A stretch of DNA of 29,718 nucleotides from an uncultured Lachnospiraceae bacterium (GCA_910589635.1 CAJUTD010000007.1:8495-38212); one strand, 5' to 3'. Counted from the first letter of the stretch, positions 7,641-15,339 are shown. Made by a program: numbers and translations. The notes: a model not told the origin generated them from the sequence alone.

Positions 7641-7910
7641 AAATTTGACGCCGATTTCCGGGTTGAAGTTGTCGATGGATTTGATTAGGCCGATGCAGCC
7701 GATTTGAAACAGGTCATCCACATTTTCATTGCTGCCGGCAAAACGTTTGATGACACTCAGAACAAGACGGAGATTTCCTTTGATATACGTTTCACGCGCC
7801 TCCATGTCCCCGGCTTTGATGCGGGAAAAGAGGCCGTCTTTCTCTTCGTCCTTTAATACAGGGAGTTTTGATGTATTCACTCCACAGATTTCTACTTTGT
7901 ATGCCGCCAT
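7620..7910 (-). pseudogene. sigG: sigG 5' fragment (forespore sigma factor G), interrupted
   Basis: The first 97 codons match the sigma-G N-terminus: KVEICGVNTSKLPVL, then GDMEARETYIKGNLRLVLSV, NVDDLFQIGCIGLIKSIDNF and VKFSTYAVPM. The CGVNTSKLPVL opening distinguishes it from sigma-F and sigma-E. Full sigma-G is near 257 residues, so most of region 2.4 and all of regions 3 and 4 are missing. The start at 7910 is set by GGGAGGTAAC just upstream. After Met97 the frame continues as unrelated sequence into antisense of the recombinase, stopping at 7410. As it stands the gene cannot make a working sigma factor; rejoining with a distant 3' half by excision would restore it, as for skin and sigK. 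Confidence 0.88.
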
Positions 7911-7957
7911 TATGTTACCTCCCTTTTTTCGTAACAATAATCTTATAATAAAATGAT

Positions 7958-7996
7958 GCGCGAAATTTACTACTTTTATTCATAGAAATTTCGTGC
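7958..7996. promoter_or_regulatory. Inverted repeat in the divergent sigG / coiled-coil gene region
   Basis: CGAAATTT (7961-7968) and AAATTTCG (7986-7993) form perfect arms; two further outer pairs extend them across one G-T to 7958 and 7996. The repeat sits between the divergent starts and touches the promoter proposed for the rightward gene. It could be a shared operator. Confidence 0.35.
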
Positions 7997-8002
7997 TATA
8001 CT
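7994..8002 (+). promoter_or_regulatory. Extended -10 promoter for the coiled-coil gene
   Basis: TGCTATACT has the TGn extension followed by TATACT. The -35 region is weak. It lies about 70 bp before the ATG at 8073. Confidence 0.4.
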
Positions 8003-8072
8003 GTAGAAAATGAGATTCCCCAAGAAGATGGGATTTTTATGGATTTCAAAGCTGGAAATAGGAGATAGAGGT

Positions 8073-8531
8073 ATGAAGGATGCGATTGATAAAAGAAATG
8101 AGAGGGAAAGAATTGCCAGAAGTATTGTAAAGCGCAGCAACGTTATCTATACAAGTAAAGAGGAACTTGAACGAAGGGCGCAAGAAGAGAAGCACAAGCA
8201 GATGCAGGAAGAGCGGGAGGCTGCGGAGGAAGTTGTTAAAAAGCTCAAAGATGAGCAGAATAAGAAGATGGCAATGGAAATACAGAGGCTGATTGCTGAG
8301 CGGGAGATGCTTGAGCGGCAACTTGAGACCGGAATGGATGCCAGTGGCAGGCATCCTATGAGCGGAGTGACCCAGGAGAGAGTGGAGGCGATTCTGAGTG
8401 AGAAGAGCAAACAGTTACAAGATCTTATCGCTGCGCACAGCGTTGACAATGGGCAAAAGAGCCAAGAAATGGAGGAAGCATTACCATCAGATGATGAAGC
8501 AGATATCCCCCAGACAGAAGAAGCAGATTAA
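8073..8531 (+). CDS. Coiled-coil hypothetical protein
   Basis: A 152-residue, highly charged soluble protein. Residues about 25-95 are an almost continuous helix rich in Glu, Lys, Arg and Gln (for example EEREAAEEVVKKLKDEQ), predicted to form a coiled coil. A second amphipathic part (about 108-130, QERVEAILSEKSKQLQDL) is followed by an acidic tail ending SDDEADIPQTEEAD. No signal peptide or membrane helix is present. The ATG at 8073 is chosen over 8010 because GGAGATAGAGG precedes it. I do not recognise a family. It is divergent from sigG and followed 93 bp later by a small acidic protein gene, with a terminator after both, so the two may form a unit. Confidence 0.75.
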   Translation: MKDAIDKRNERERIARSIVKRSNVIYTSKEELERRAQEEKHKQMQEEREAAEEVVKKLKDEQNKKMAMEIQRLIAEREMLERQLETGMDASGRHPMSGVTQERVEAILSEKSKQLQDLIAAHSVDNGQKSQEMEEALPSDDEADIPQTEEAD

Positions 8532-8624
8532 GAAGTCGTTTTATCGTTTGCAAAGACAGGTTTGGTGGAAGTTTTGTGAGGGCTTTAAGCACGGAACGTG
8601 TGCCCTTTCAGGAAGGAGGCGCCT

Positions 8625-8780
8625 ATGAGCAGGCAAGAGGACAAGCCGGAAGATATGGTACGGAGACAGGATGAGCAAGAGCCAGGCAAGCAGGCTCCTC
8701 TCAATGAGACCTGGTCCCAGGATGCCCAGGACGAATTGGAAGATTTCATTGAGCAACAGGGAATTTACATTCGTCAGTGA
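8625..8780 (+). CDS. Small acidic hypothetical protein
   Basis: A 51-residue protein rich in Asp, Glu and Gln, with the C-terminal half reading DAQDELEDFIEQQGIYIRQ. It has no membrane segment. The start is fixed by AGGAAGGAGG located 5 bases upstream; the longer in-frame GTG at 8598 lies before this ribosome-binding site. It follows the coiled-coil gene on the same strand and precedes a strong terminator. Function unknown. Confidence 0.7.
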   Translation: MSRQEDKPEDMVRRQDEQEPGKQAPLNETWSQDAQDELEDFIEQQGIYIRQ

Positions 8781-8826
8781 GCTTGTTTTTAATTTCATAT
8801 GAGATTTCGTTGTATTTAGGAGAATT

Positions 8827-8860
8827 ACGGTATAGCCATTCGTGGTTGTGCCGTTTTTTT
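8827..8860 (+). terminator. Rho-independent terminator
   Basis: An 11-bp stem with several G-T pairs, ACGGTATAGCC (8827-8837) with GGTTGTGCCGT (8844-8854), and a six-base loop, runs directly into seven T. It ends the 8073-8780 unit. Confidence 0.8.
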
Positions 8861-8973
8861 ATTCTATAGGAAAGAACTTGTCACGCGAAAGCCGGATTAG
8901 TTTGACGCGTACATATCCCGAAAAACGGGGGCATAAGATAGGGTAAAGATATATTGCAAGGAAAAGTTGCGTT

Positions 8974-9819
8974 ATGAATGAAATCACATTAAAGAAGTAC
9001 CACGGGTTAGGCAATGATTACCTGGTGTTAGACCCCAATAAAAATAAATTGCCGCTGCAGAGCCGTAATATAGAAATGTTGTGTAGGAGAAATTTTGGGG
9101 TGGGAGCGGACGGTCTCTTATATGGGCCCATTTGGGAGAATGACAAGTGGAAAGTCCGCGTATTTAACCCGGATGGTTCAGAGGCGGAACAGAGCGGTAA
9201 CGGCGTACGCATTTTTGCTAAATACCTGCTGGACGAGGGATATATAAAGGGCAGAGAGCTTACGTTGGATACGTTGGCAGGCGAGGTGAAGGTGGAGTTT
9301 CTCGAGGAAAACGGCAGCAGTATGCGCGTCAACATGGGCAGGCCTATGTATGCAGGACCGGGGATGAAGCTCAATGGCCTGGAAGGAGAGGTTGTCAATG
9401 CCCATCTGCGGTTTTGGGATAATGATTACAACACGACATGCCTGTCTGTGGGGAATCCCAACTGCGTGATTATGATGGAGGAGGTGACGCCGCAGAATGC
9501 TAAATTGCTTGGCCCCTATGTGGAGCAGGCATCCTATTTTCCAAACCGCACAAATATGCAGTTGTGCAAAGTAATTGACAGGGAGAACATTGTCATTGAA
9601 ATCTATGAGAGGGGAGCCGGCTATACGCTTGCCTCTGGCACCGGAGCTTGTGCGGCCGCAGCTGCGGCAAAGCGTATGGGACTTGTGGACAATATCGTGA
9701 CCGTGCATATGCAGGGCGGCGATCTGGTTGTGGAAATAGATCATACAGATACGATTTATATGACAGGGAGCGTCGAACAGGTGGGTACGTTCACATTGGC
9801 GGAGCATTTTTTTGCGTAG
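8974..9819 (+). CDS. dapF: Diaminopimelate epimerase-like protein with both catalytic Cys replaced by Ser
   Basis: A 281-residue protein of the DapF fold. In the classic enzyme, LL-diaminopimelate is converted to the meso form for lysine and peptidoglycan synthesis. The N-terminus KYHGLGNDYLVLD, the NPDGSEAEQSGNG segment and the ERGAGYTLASGTGACAA segment place it in the family. In standard DapF the two acid/base residues are Cys in CGNG and ACGSG/ACGTG; here these positions are Ser74 and Ser221. The active-site Asn/Gly context and the substrate-carboxylate loops are otherwise kept. My recollection is that some Clostridia carry such Ser-type homologues, so this may be a subfamily with altered chemistry or substrate rather than a dead enzyme. 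The ribosome-binding site (AAGGAAAAG) is fair. The gene stands alone. Confidence 0.85.
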   Translation: MNEITLKKYHGLGNDYLVLDPNKNKLPLQSRNIEMLCRRNFGVGADGLLYGPIWENDKWKVRVFNPDGSEAEQSGNGVRIFAKYLLDEGYIKGRELTLDTLAGEVKVEFLEENGSSMRVNMGRPMYAGPGMKLNGLEGEVVNAHLRFWDNDYNTTCLSVGNPNCVIMMEEVTPQNAKLLGPYVEQASYFPNRTNMQLCKVIDRENIVIEIYERGAGYTLASGTGACAAAAAAKRMGLVDNIVTVHMQGGDLVVEIDHTDTIYMTGSVEQVGTFTLAEHFFA

Positions 9820-10118
9820 CCGCAAGTTTTTGTATTTCTTTCATCTTGCAGCTCTAGCGCCGTTGTCCGGTATGTTTGCCGGGGAATGGCGGGTGGGGCT
9901 CTTTCCAATCTTTATGATTGTGTAATGTATTCTTGTGTATATTCAGCATTCTCCCTCAAATTTCTAGGTCGTACGAATAGTCATATAAAATTTAAAAAAA
10001 ATATTGTAAAATATTGGTAGTGATTTGTTCTCTTTCTACGTTTCTTATATAGGAACATATTCACCCATCAACGGCAATGCAATTAGGATATTGGAATTAG
10101 AAGAAGGAGTGGATAAAT
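9820..10118. other. Intergenic region with one hairpin
   Basis: There is no convincing gene. At 9859-9890 a 12-bp stem with one mismatch (GCCGTTGTCCGG with CCGGGGAATGGC, 8-base loop) follows the dapF-like gene without a T run; it may be an imperfect terminator. The rest is A/T-rich towards the next gene, where a promoter is likely but no clear -35/-10 pair stands out. Confidence 0.35.
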
Positions 10119-10385
10119 ATGACATTTACTACAAAACAATGGATTTTTTTATTTTTATGTGATGGAGGAGTTATTTTGATGGGAGCAATGGTGGGGCTTT
10201 ATCTGTCAGAAGAAATTCCATTTACACTTTGTGCTGTCATGTGCTTGGTCGGAGGTGTCATGTTGGTTGCATCTTTCATTTTTGTGCATTTGAAAATGCG
10301 CTGCTCGTCCTGCCATCATATTTATCCGCTTGTTGGCTGGTGGGGGATGGAATGCTGCCCTTACTGTGGCGAATACTTTTATTGA
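10119..10385 (+). CDS. Small two-helix membrane protein with C-terminal zinc ribbon
   Basis: An 88-residue protein. Two hydrophobic helices (about 9-27 and 35-57) are followed by a cytoplasmic-type tail carrying CSSCHHIYP and, 20 residues on, CCPYCGEYF. This is a four-Cys zinc-ribbon arrangement of rubredoxin-knuckle type. The start follows AGAAGGAGTGG. It lies 18 bp before the 18-codon frame upstream of argS, so it may share a transcript with argS. No function is known; small zinc-ribbon membrane proteins are common in this lineage and often lack annotation. Confidence 0.8.
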   Translation: MTFTTKQWIFLFLCDGGVILMGAMVGLYLSEEIPFTLCAVMCLVGGVMLVASFIFVHLKMRCSSCHHIYPLVGWWGMECCPYCGEYFY

Positions 10386-10403
10386 TTTAAGAAGGAACTC
10401 AAG

Positions 10404-10460
10404 ATGGAAAAAATAGTGACATCTGCCGCACTTTTTGATATGATAAGAAGAACAGTGTAA
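10404..10460 (+). CDS. Candidate 18-residue leader peptide before argS
   Basis: MEKIVTSAALFDMIRRTV is encoded with a good ribosome-binding site (AAGAAGGAAC) 6-12 bases before its ATG and ends 24 bp before argS. Two consecutive AGA arginine codons lie near the end. Leader peptides rich in the cognate amino acid regulate amino-acid genes by attenuation or ribosome stalling, so arginyl-tRNA sensing is conceivable. No clear terminator/antiterminator pair is visible in the short gap, so chance remains a real alternative. Confidence 0.35.
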   Translation: MEKIVTSAALFDMIRRTV

Positions 10461-10484
10461 ATTTAGGAAGGAAGAGGAAGAGAA

Positions 10485-12254
10485 ATGGAAAAGATACTGG
10501 ATCTTATCAGCAGGGAAGTAGAGGAAGCCTTTGAAGTCAACGGCTATGACAGAAAGTTTGGCAGAGTGAGCCTTTCTAACCGCCCGGATTTATGTGAATA
10601 TCAATGTAACGGAGCGATGGCGGCGGCGAAGGAATACAAGTGCGCACCCTTTCTGATTTCAGATAAGGTTGCAGATAGTTTAAAGGATAATACCATGTTT
10701 TCAGCCGTGGATTCGGTGAAGCCTGGATTTTTAAATCTCAGGTTGGATAATGAATATCTCGCAGTATTTCTACGGCAGATGAGCGCAGATGCTGGGCGTC
10801 TTGGCTGTGAAAAGAGTAAAGAACCTAAGAAAATTATGATTGATTACGGCGGACCGAATGTGGCAAAGCCTTTGCACGTAGGTCATCTGCGTTCTGCCAT
10901 TATCGGCGAGAGCGTCAAGCGGATTGGTAGATTTATGGGTCATACGATGATCGGCGACGTGCACCTGGGAGATTGGGGATTGCAGATGGGACTGATTATC
11001 ACAGAGTTGAAAGTGCGTAAGCCGGAACTTGTGTATTTTCAAGACGATTACGAGGGGGAATATCCTAAGGATGCGCCGTTTACGATTTCCGAGCTTGAAG
11101 ACATTTATCCCACAGCCAGCGCAAAGTCCAAAGAGGATGAAGCATACAAAGAGGCGGCTATGCAGGCGACTTACGAGCTTCAACATGGGCGCAAGGGATA
11201 TCAGGCTTTGCTTTCGCATATTCTGAACGTTTCCGTCAGCGATTTAAAGCGCAATTATGAGAACCTCAACGTCTCCTTTGAATTATGGAAGGGTGAATCG
11301 GATGCCCAGCCTTATATACCCGATATGGTGCAAAAAATGAAGGACGACGGCTTTGCCCATTTGAGTGAGGGAGCATTGGTTGTGGATGTAAAAGAGGACA
11401 GTGATACCAAGGAAATTCCGCCGTGCATGATTCTCAAATCAGATGGCGCTTCCCTCTATAATACTACAGATTTGGCGACGCTCGTATGGCGTATGCAGGA
11501 TTACCGCCCGGACGAGATCATTTATGTGGTGGACAAGCGGCAGGAGTTATACTTTACACAGGTCTTTCGCTGTGCAAGGAAGACGGGATTGGTCGGGCCG
11601 GAGACGGAGCTGAAGTTTTTAGGTTTCGGCACGATGAACGGCAAAGACGGTAAGCCGTTCAAGACACGTGAAGGCGGTGTCATGCGTCTGGAATATCTGG
11701 TAAATGAGATAAATGAAGAAATGTATAAGAAGATTGCGGACAATCATACGGTGGAGGAGGAAGAGGGGCGCAAAACCGCTAGAATGGTAGCTCTTTCTGC
11801 TATCAAATATGGCGATTTGTCCAACCAGGCGGCCAAAGACTATATTTTTGATGTGGAGAGATTTACTTCTTTTGAAGGAAACACGGGCCCATATATCCTG
11901 TATACGATTGTCAGGATTAAGTCTATTTTGAAAAAATATCAGGCAGAGAAGACCTTGCCGGAATCAGCGCAGATTTTGGCGGCTCATTCCGACAGTGAGA
12001 AAGCGTTGATGTTAGAGATAAGCAAATTTAATGGTATGATGGAGTCGGCCTTTGTAGATACCGCGCCCCATAAGGTGTGCGCTTACATTTATGACCTTGC
12101 CAATGCCTTCAACCATTTCTATCATGAGACAAAAATTCTCGCAGAGCCGGACGCAATAGTGCAGGCAGGCTATATCTGTCTGTTGGAACTGACAAAACAG
12201 GTGTTGGAAATCTGTATTGAAGTGCTGGGATTTGAGGCGCCCGAAAAAATGTAG
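10485..12254 (+). CDS. argS: Arginyl-tRNA synthetase
   Basis: A 589-residue class I synthetase that charges tRNA-Arg in the cytoplasm. The N-terminal tRNA-binding domain spans about 1-105. The catalytic core contains the HIGH equivalent HVGH at 131-134 within GGPNVAKPLHVGHLRSA, a hallmark of ArgRS. The KMSKS loop is degenerate (GKPFKTREGG), as usual for this enzyme. The C-terminal DALR anticodon-binding domain includes NTGPYILYTIVRI and ends near residue 589. Length and motifs match the family. The start follows AGGAAGGAAGAGGAAG. No T-box motif is present upstream; instead a short Arg-containing reading frame precedes the gene. Confidence 0.97.
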   Translation: MEKILDLISREVEEAFEVNGYDRKFGRVSLSNRPDLCEYQCNGAMAAAKEYKCAPFLISDKVADSLKDNTMFSAVDSVKPGFLNLRLDNEYLAVFLRQMSADAGRLGCEKSKEPKKIMIDYGGPNVAKPLHVGHLRSAIIGESVKRIGRFMGHTMIGDVHLGDWGLQMGLIITELKVRKPELVYFQDDYEGEYPKDAPFTISELEDIYPTASAKSKEDEAYKEAAMQATYELQHGRKGYQALLSHILNVSVSDLKRNYENLNVSFELWKGESDAQPYIPDMVQKMKDDGFAHLSEGALVVDVKEDSDTKEIPPCMILKSDGASLYNTTDLATLVWRMQDYRPDEIIYVVDKRQELYFTQVFRCARKTGLVGPETELKFLGFGTMNGKDGKPFKTREGGVMRLEYLVNEINEEMYKKIADNHTVEEEEGRKTARMVALSAIKYGDLSNQAAKDYIFDVERFTSFEGNTGPYILYTIVRIKSILKKYQAEKTLPESAQILAAHSDSEKALMLEISKFNGMMESAFVDTAPHKVCAYIYDLANAFNHFYHETKILAEPDAIVQAGYICLLELTKQVLEICIEVLGFEAPEKM

Positions 12255-12294
12255 TTGGCTACAAGCTGCACATCCCATAACAAATGTTGTAGAA

Positions 12295-13407
12295 TTAACG
12301 ACCCATCTCCTCGATCAGGTCGCAGATTTTTATTACTGAATCCTTATAAGTAAAAGCGTTTTGTTGCTTTTTCATTTCATGCAGAGCTTTGGGGCTGTGC
12401 AATAACCTGCGTCCCAGCGCAGCCTGTTGTTTTGCCTGTTTGGCAGATACTGACATGCCATGTTTTTGAAAAAATGAGCGGTTGATCGTTTCGCATCCCG
12501 GGATAGGTGCAGTATGTACGAGCGGGATGCCGACGACGGCTGCCTCTGTAGAGGTCAGTCCGCCCGGTTTGGAGTAGAGGAGGTCGCAGGCATACATATA
12601 AAGCGCCATCTGCCTGGTGGATCCGAGGATAGAAATACCGGGAGTATTGCCATAATGGTTTGCTAAGGATTTTTCCAAAGCTGCATTGTTCCCGCAGATT
12701 ACAATAACATGTTCATTCTCCCAGCGATATTTTGCCAAATCAGCTACAATCTGTTTTACCTTTCCGGCGCCCATGCTGCCGCCCATTACCAGATAGCAGA
12801 CATCATGCGGGGAAAGCCCCAGCTGCTTTCTGGCTTCTGCCTTTGTCAGGTTTTGGGTGAACGCACTGCGCACCGGGATGCCGAAGGGCATAAGTTTCTC
12901 GGATGGGATGCCCCGTCTGGTAAACGATTTTGTCAGCGATTCGTGGGGAATCACATAATACTCGCAGTCCGTCTCCTCAGTAAAAGGAATACAGGCGTAG
13001 TCTGTGGCAATAAAGAGTAATTTCGGGCAAGCAATATGGTGGCGTTTCATGTAGGTGAGAATCTCTGCCGGATATAAATGCGGCGCAACTACTATATCGG
13101 TCGGATTATCAGACAAGTAACGATTCATATGATCTGCCATCAGGCCGTTTGCATAGTAAACAGGCGACAGGAAAGGCATCTTTGTTACGAGCATTCCCAG
13201 TTGGTAGGCAAAACCGAACAGGCGGGGATGTCTCTGCACTATTTTCACATAGAAAGCGCCTATGTTTCGGGCGATCAAACTCTGGGACAACTGAAAAGGG
13301 TCTTTCATTTTAGCGTGGTGTCCTCTCCGTTTCAATTCCTCAAGGACGGCCAGCCCGGTGGTGTTGTGTCCAGCGCCGGTATTACAGGACAAAATTAGGA
13401 TATTCAT
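12295..13407 (-). CDS. MGDG-synthase/UgtP-type glycolipid glycosyltransferase
   Basis: A 370-residue GT-B glycosyltransferase. The N-terminal domain begins ILILSCNTGAGHNTTGLAVLEEL, the diacylglycerol-binding signature of MGDG synthase and processive diacylglycerol glucosyltransferases. The C-terminal donor domain has LVMGGSMGAG and KPGGLTSTEAAVVGIP, matching the nucleotide-sugar site of GT28 enzymes. It should transfer sugar from a UDP-sugar to diacylglycerol on the inner membrane face, giving glycolipid or a lipoteichoic acid anchor. It overlaps plsY by 4 bp (ATGA), so the pair is one membrane-lipid operon. The ribosome-binding site AAGGTGA lies inside the plsY end. Which sugar it uses cannot be told. 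Confidence 0.88.
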   Translation of the reverse strand: MNILILSCNTGAGHNTTGLAVLEELKRRGHHAKMKDPFQLSQSLIARNIGAFYVKIVQRHPRLFGFAYQLGMLVTKMPFLSPVYYANGLMADHMNRYLSDNPTDIVVAPHLYPAEILTYMKRHHIACPKLLFIATDYACIPFTEETDCEYYVIPHESLTKSFTRRGIPSEKLMPFGIPVRSAFTQNLTKAEARKQLGLSPHDVCYLVMGGSMGAGKVKQIVADLAKYRWENEHVIVICGNNAALEKSLANHYGNTPGISILGSTRQMALYMYACDLLYSKPGGLTSTEAAVVGIPLVHTAPIPGCETINRSFFQKHGMSVSAKQAKQQAALGRRLLHSPKALHEMKKQQNAFTYKDSVIKICDLIEEMGR

Positions 13408-14003
13408 AATAATTTCACCTTAAATCGTTCATTTTTTTCATTGCAAGTTAGGAGCTTGCAGGAAACAGCACCCGAAATCAGCAGCATGCCAAAGCGAATG
13501 GCTAAAATTTTCACGGTCAGGAAGGTAATAATTAATGCGGCGAGATAAGCTGCCAGCGTTCGATAATAATGCGGTGAGATTACCAGAACCGTAGAAAAGA
13601 CGATGAAGCAGCCGGCAAGAATCAACGCGCAGGTCAAGGAGGGATACAGTCCCAGGAGGCAGCCAAAAGATGTGGCAATGCCTTTTCCGCCGTGGAAATG
13701 GTGAAAAAGTGGGAGTATGTGCCCAATGACCGGGGCAGCGAGCACAAAGGCCAGTGCGAAATCCGTACTGTCTGTCTGCCGCAGGAACAGCCATACTGGC
13801 ACAAATCCCTTTGCGAGGTCGCAGAGTAAGGTGAGTATGCCGCACCAGAATCCTCCCTCCAAAAAGGCGTTTGCCGTGCCGGGATTTCCGTCACGCGTTC
13901 CAGCAGTGACATCTTTGCGACAGAGGAGCCGTCCCCATATATGTGCGTACAATACGCTGCCGGAGAGATAGCCTGCCAGCAGATAAAAATAAAATCTCGT
14001 CAT
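13404..14003 (-). CDS. plsY: Acyl-phosphate:glycerol-3-phosphate acyltransferase
   Basis: A 199-residue integral membrane enzyme that acylates glycerol 3-phosphate from acyl-phosphate, the first step of phospholipid synthesis. The three PlsY motifs are present: the N-terminal GYLSGSVLYAHIWGR (usually SxPxAYxxGR), the DGNPGTANAF loop, and GHILPLFHHFHGGKGIATSFG. Several hydrophobic helices follow. The first motif deviates from the consensus (GSVLYAHIWGR), and this locus may be a paralogue of a housekeeping plsY. The start follows AGGAAGGAGATATC on the minus strand. The downstream glycosyltransferase overlaps by 4 bp, linking phosphatidic acid supply to glycolipid formation. Confidence 0.92.
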   Translation of the reverse strand: MTRFYFYLLAGYLSGSVLYAHIWGRLLCRKDVTAGTRDGNPGTANAFLEGGFWCGILTLLCDLAKGFVPVWLFLRQTDSTDFALAFVLAAPVIGHILPLFHHFHGGKGIATSFGCLLGLYPSLTCALILAGCFIVFSTVLVISPHYYRTLAAYLAALIITFLTVKILAIRFGMLLISGAVSCKLLTCNEKNERFKVKLL

Positions 14004-14114
14004 GATATCTCCTTCCTGAGTGGTTATAAAAATACATTACTATGCAGTATATCATATTTAAAATAAAGATACCAGAAGAATTTGGATATGGATTTTGTAG
14101 TAGGAGGATTAAAA

Positions 14115-14795
14115 ATGTCATTATGGTTACAAGAAGAAATGGACAAAATACAACAAGACAGAAGTAAATCGGCCTTGAGCCCTAAATATATTTTGGCTTT
14201 AGCATTCATATTTGCAGTAATAGAGGCGGCAGTCTTTCTCATAGGCCGGATGATTCCGGGGTATAAGATACTTTCGTTTTTTGGCGTTATCGGTTTTGTG
14301 GGATTTTTTCTGATGGCGTTTTTGTTTGTGAAGACGAAATCTTCCTTATCAAAACCGAAACTTCCGTTCGCTGCAAAATGTTTGGAGAAGCTTGAACTTT
14401 CTTCCGAGGAGTTACAGCAGTTTGACGAGGAAATGAGGGCGGAACCGCTTTTGTTCCTCCAAAACGGTAAGAAATTTGATAAATCTATTACGATTACGGA
14501 GCATTATCTCAAAGCAGCCTTTTTATATATGAAAGAAATTGATTATGGCATTTTTCGCCTTTCCGATATAGACGCTACCTGGAGTGCAATAAGTAAAAAT
14601 CCTGTGATCCTCAAACCAAAAGGGAGATTATTTGACGTCCTTCTGCTGGACGCGAAAGGGGAACGAATGGGCGGAGTTTCCATGGAAAACGAAAAGGATT
14701 ACAAAGAATTTAATGATGCTTTGGAAAAGTATGCGCCGAATATCCGACTCAACATACCTGCGGAAGAAATCAGAAAAAATTCCCAAGATACATAA
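14115..14795 (+). CDS. Two-helix membrane hypothetical protein
   Basis: A 226-residue protein. A short N-terminal cytoplasmic part is followed by a hydrophobic hairpin at about 32-52 and 60-80, then a soluble domain of about 145 residues with mixed sheet-like segments such as ITITEHYLKAAFLYM and GRLFDVLLLDAKGER. The soluble part looks like a small PH-like or DUF domain, but I do not recognise it. The ATG at 14115 is chosen over 14082 because AGGAGG lies 8 bases upstream of it. It is divergent from plsY and followed 57 bp later by the coat-protein pair; shared transcription is possible. Function unknown. Confidence 0.75.
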   Translation: MSLWLQEEMDKIQQDRSKSALSPKYILALAFIFAVIEAAVFLIGRMIPGYKILSFFGVIGFVGFFLMAFLFVKTKSSLSKPKLPFAAKCLEKLELSSEELQQFDEEMRAEPLLFLQNGKKFDKSITITEHYLKAAFLYMKEIDYGIFRLSDIDATWSAISKNPVILKPKGRLFDVLLLDAKGERMGGVSMENEKDYKEFNDALEKYAPNIRLNIPAEEIRKNSQDT

Positions 14796-14852
14796 TCTGG
14801 AAGAAACAGCAGATACTATCAGTGACAAATATCATAACGAAAGGAGATATCC

Positions 14853-15038
14853 ATGAACCAGATATCAGAAAAAGAGTTATCAGCACTGAACGATCTGCTT
14901 TCCGGCGAGGAACTTCTGATTAAGAAATTCCAAGTGTTGGCAGACAACAGCACCGACACTGAAATCAAAGCAAAATTTACTGAGATTTCCAACGAGCACA
15001 AGGAGCATTTTCGCAACTTGTATTCTCAGTTGAGTTAG
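14853..15038 (+). CDS. Ferritin-like small protein, CotF/spore-coat associated
   Basis: A 61-residue helical protein (ISEKELSALNDLLSGEELL, then FTEISNEHKEHFRNLYSQL). The pattern of two helices with Glu and EHKEHF resembles half of a ferritin-like four-helix bundle and matches short proteins found beside CotF genes in Clostridia. AAAGGAG precedes the ATG. It ends 10 bp before the CotF-like gene, so the two are cotranscribed and may pair into one bundle. The role in the spore coat is inferred from the neighbour. Confidence 0.7.
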   Translation: MNQISEKELSALNDLLSGEELLIKKFQVLADNSTDTEIKAKFTEISNEHKEHFRNLYSQLS

Positions 15039-15048
15039 GAGGAAGAAC

Positions 15049-15321
15049 ATGCAGCAGACATTTTATTCAGAGAAAGAAATGCTTGCGGATGCGCTGACCG
15101 CAGAAAAAACAGCTACCACGCTTTACAATACCTTTTCTAATGAATGTGTCCATGAGAATGTGAGAAGTGCCATTCTGGACTGTTTGGAAAAAGAGCACAC
15201 CATTCAGAACCAGGTATTTAATATGATGCACGACAGAGGTTACTATCCCACGCCTTCCGCGGAGACCCAGAAGGTAGATGAGGCAAAGCAGAAATTCGGC
15301 CAGTGTATGCAGAATTTCTAG
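15049..15321 (+). CDS. CotF-family spore coat protein
   Basis: A 90-residue protein of the CotF/ferritin-like group. It has the features EKEMLADALTAEKTATTLYNTF, then CLEKEHTIQNQVFNMMHDRGYYPTP, where the tail with the GYYPTP turn is characteristic of CotF domains. The protein should be made late in sporulation in the mother cell and be deposited on the spore coat. AGTTAGGAGG precedes the ATG. It is the last gene of the pair with 14853, followed by a strong terminator. Two coat genes in a genome whose sigG copy here is broken indicate that sporulation is ancestral and perhaps still possible after repair. Confidence 0.85.
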   Translation: MQQTFYSEKEMLADALTAEKTATTLYNTFSNECVHENVRSAILDCLEKEHTIQNQVFNMMHDRGYYPTPSAETQKVDEAKQKFGQCMQNF

Positions 15322-15339
15322 TAAAATAACAAAGTCTGA

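Noticed and set aside
7600..7650. Simple frameshift in sigG instead of an insertion
   Set aside because: No frame on the minus strand downstream of 7620 encodes the rest of region 2 or regions 3-4; the next sequence is an unrelated recombinase gene.
9178..9825. Long minus-strand frame of 215 codons
   Set aside because: It is the antisense shadow of the dapF-like gene, with no ribosome-binding site or family match.
10386..10484. T-box riboswitch for argS or trpS
   Set aside because: The conserved AGGGTGGNACCGCG antiterminator motif is absent before both genes (also checked 18268-18487).
12250..12291. Competing small hairpins between argS and the glycosyltransferase gene
   Set aside because: The stems are only 5-6 bp and neither has a T run on either strand, so a terminator call is not supported.
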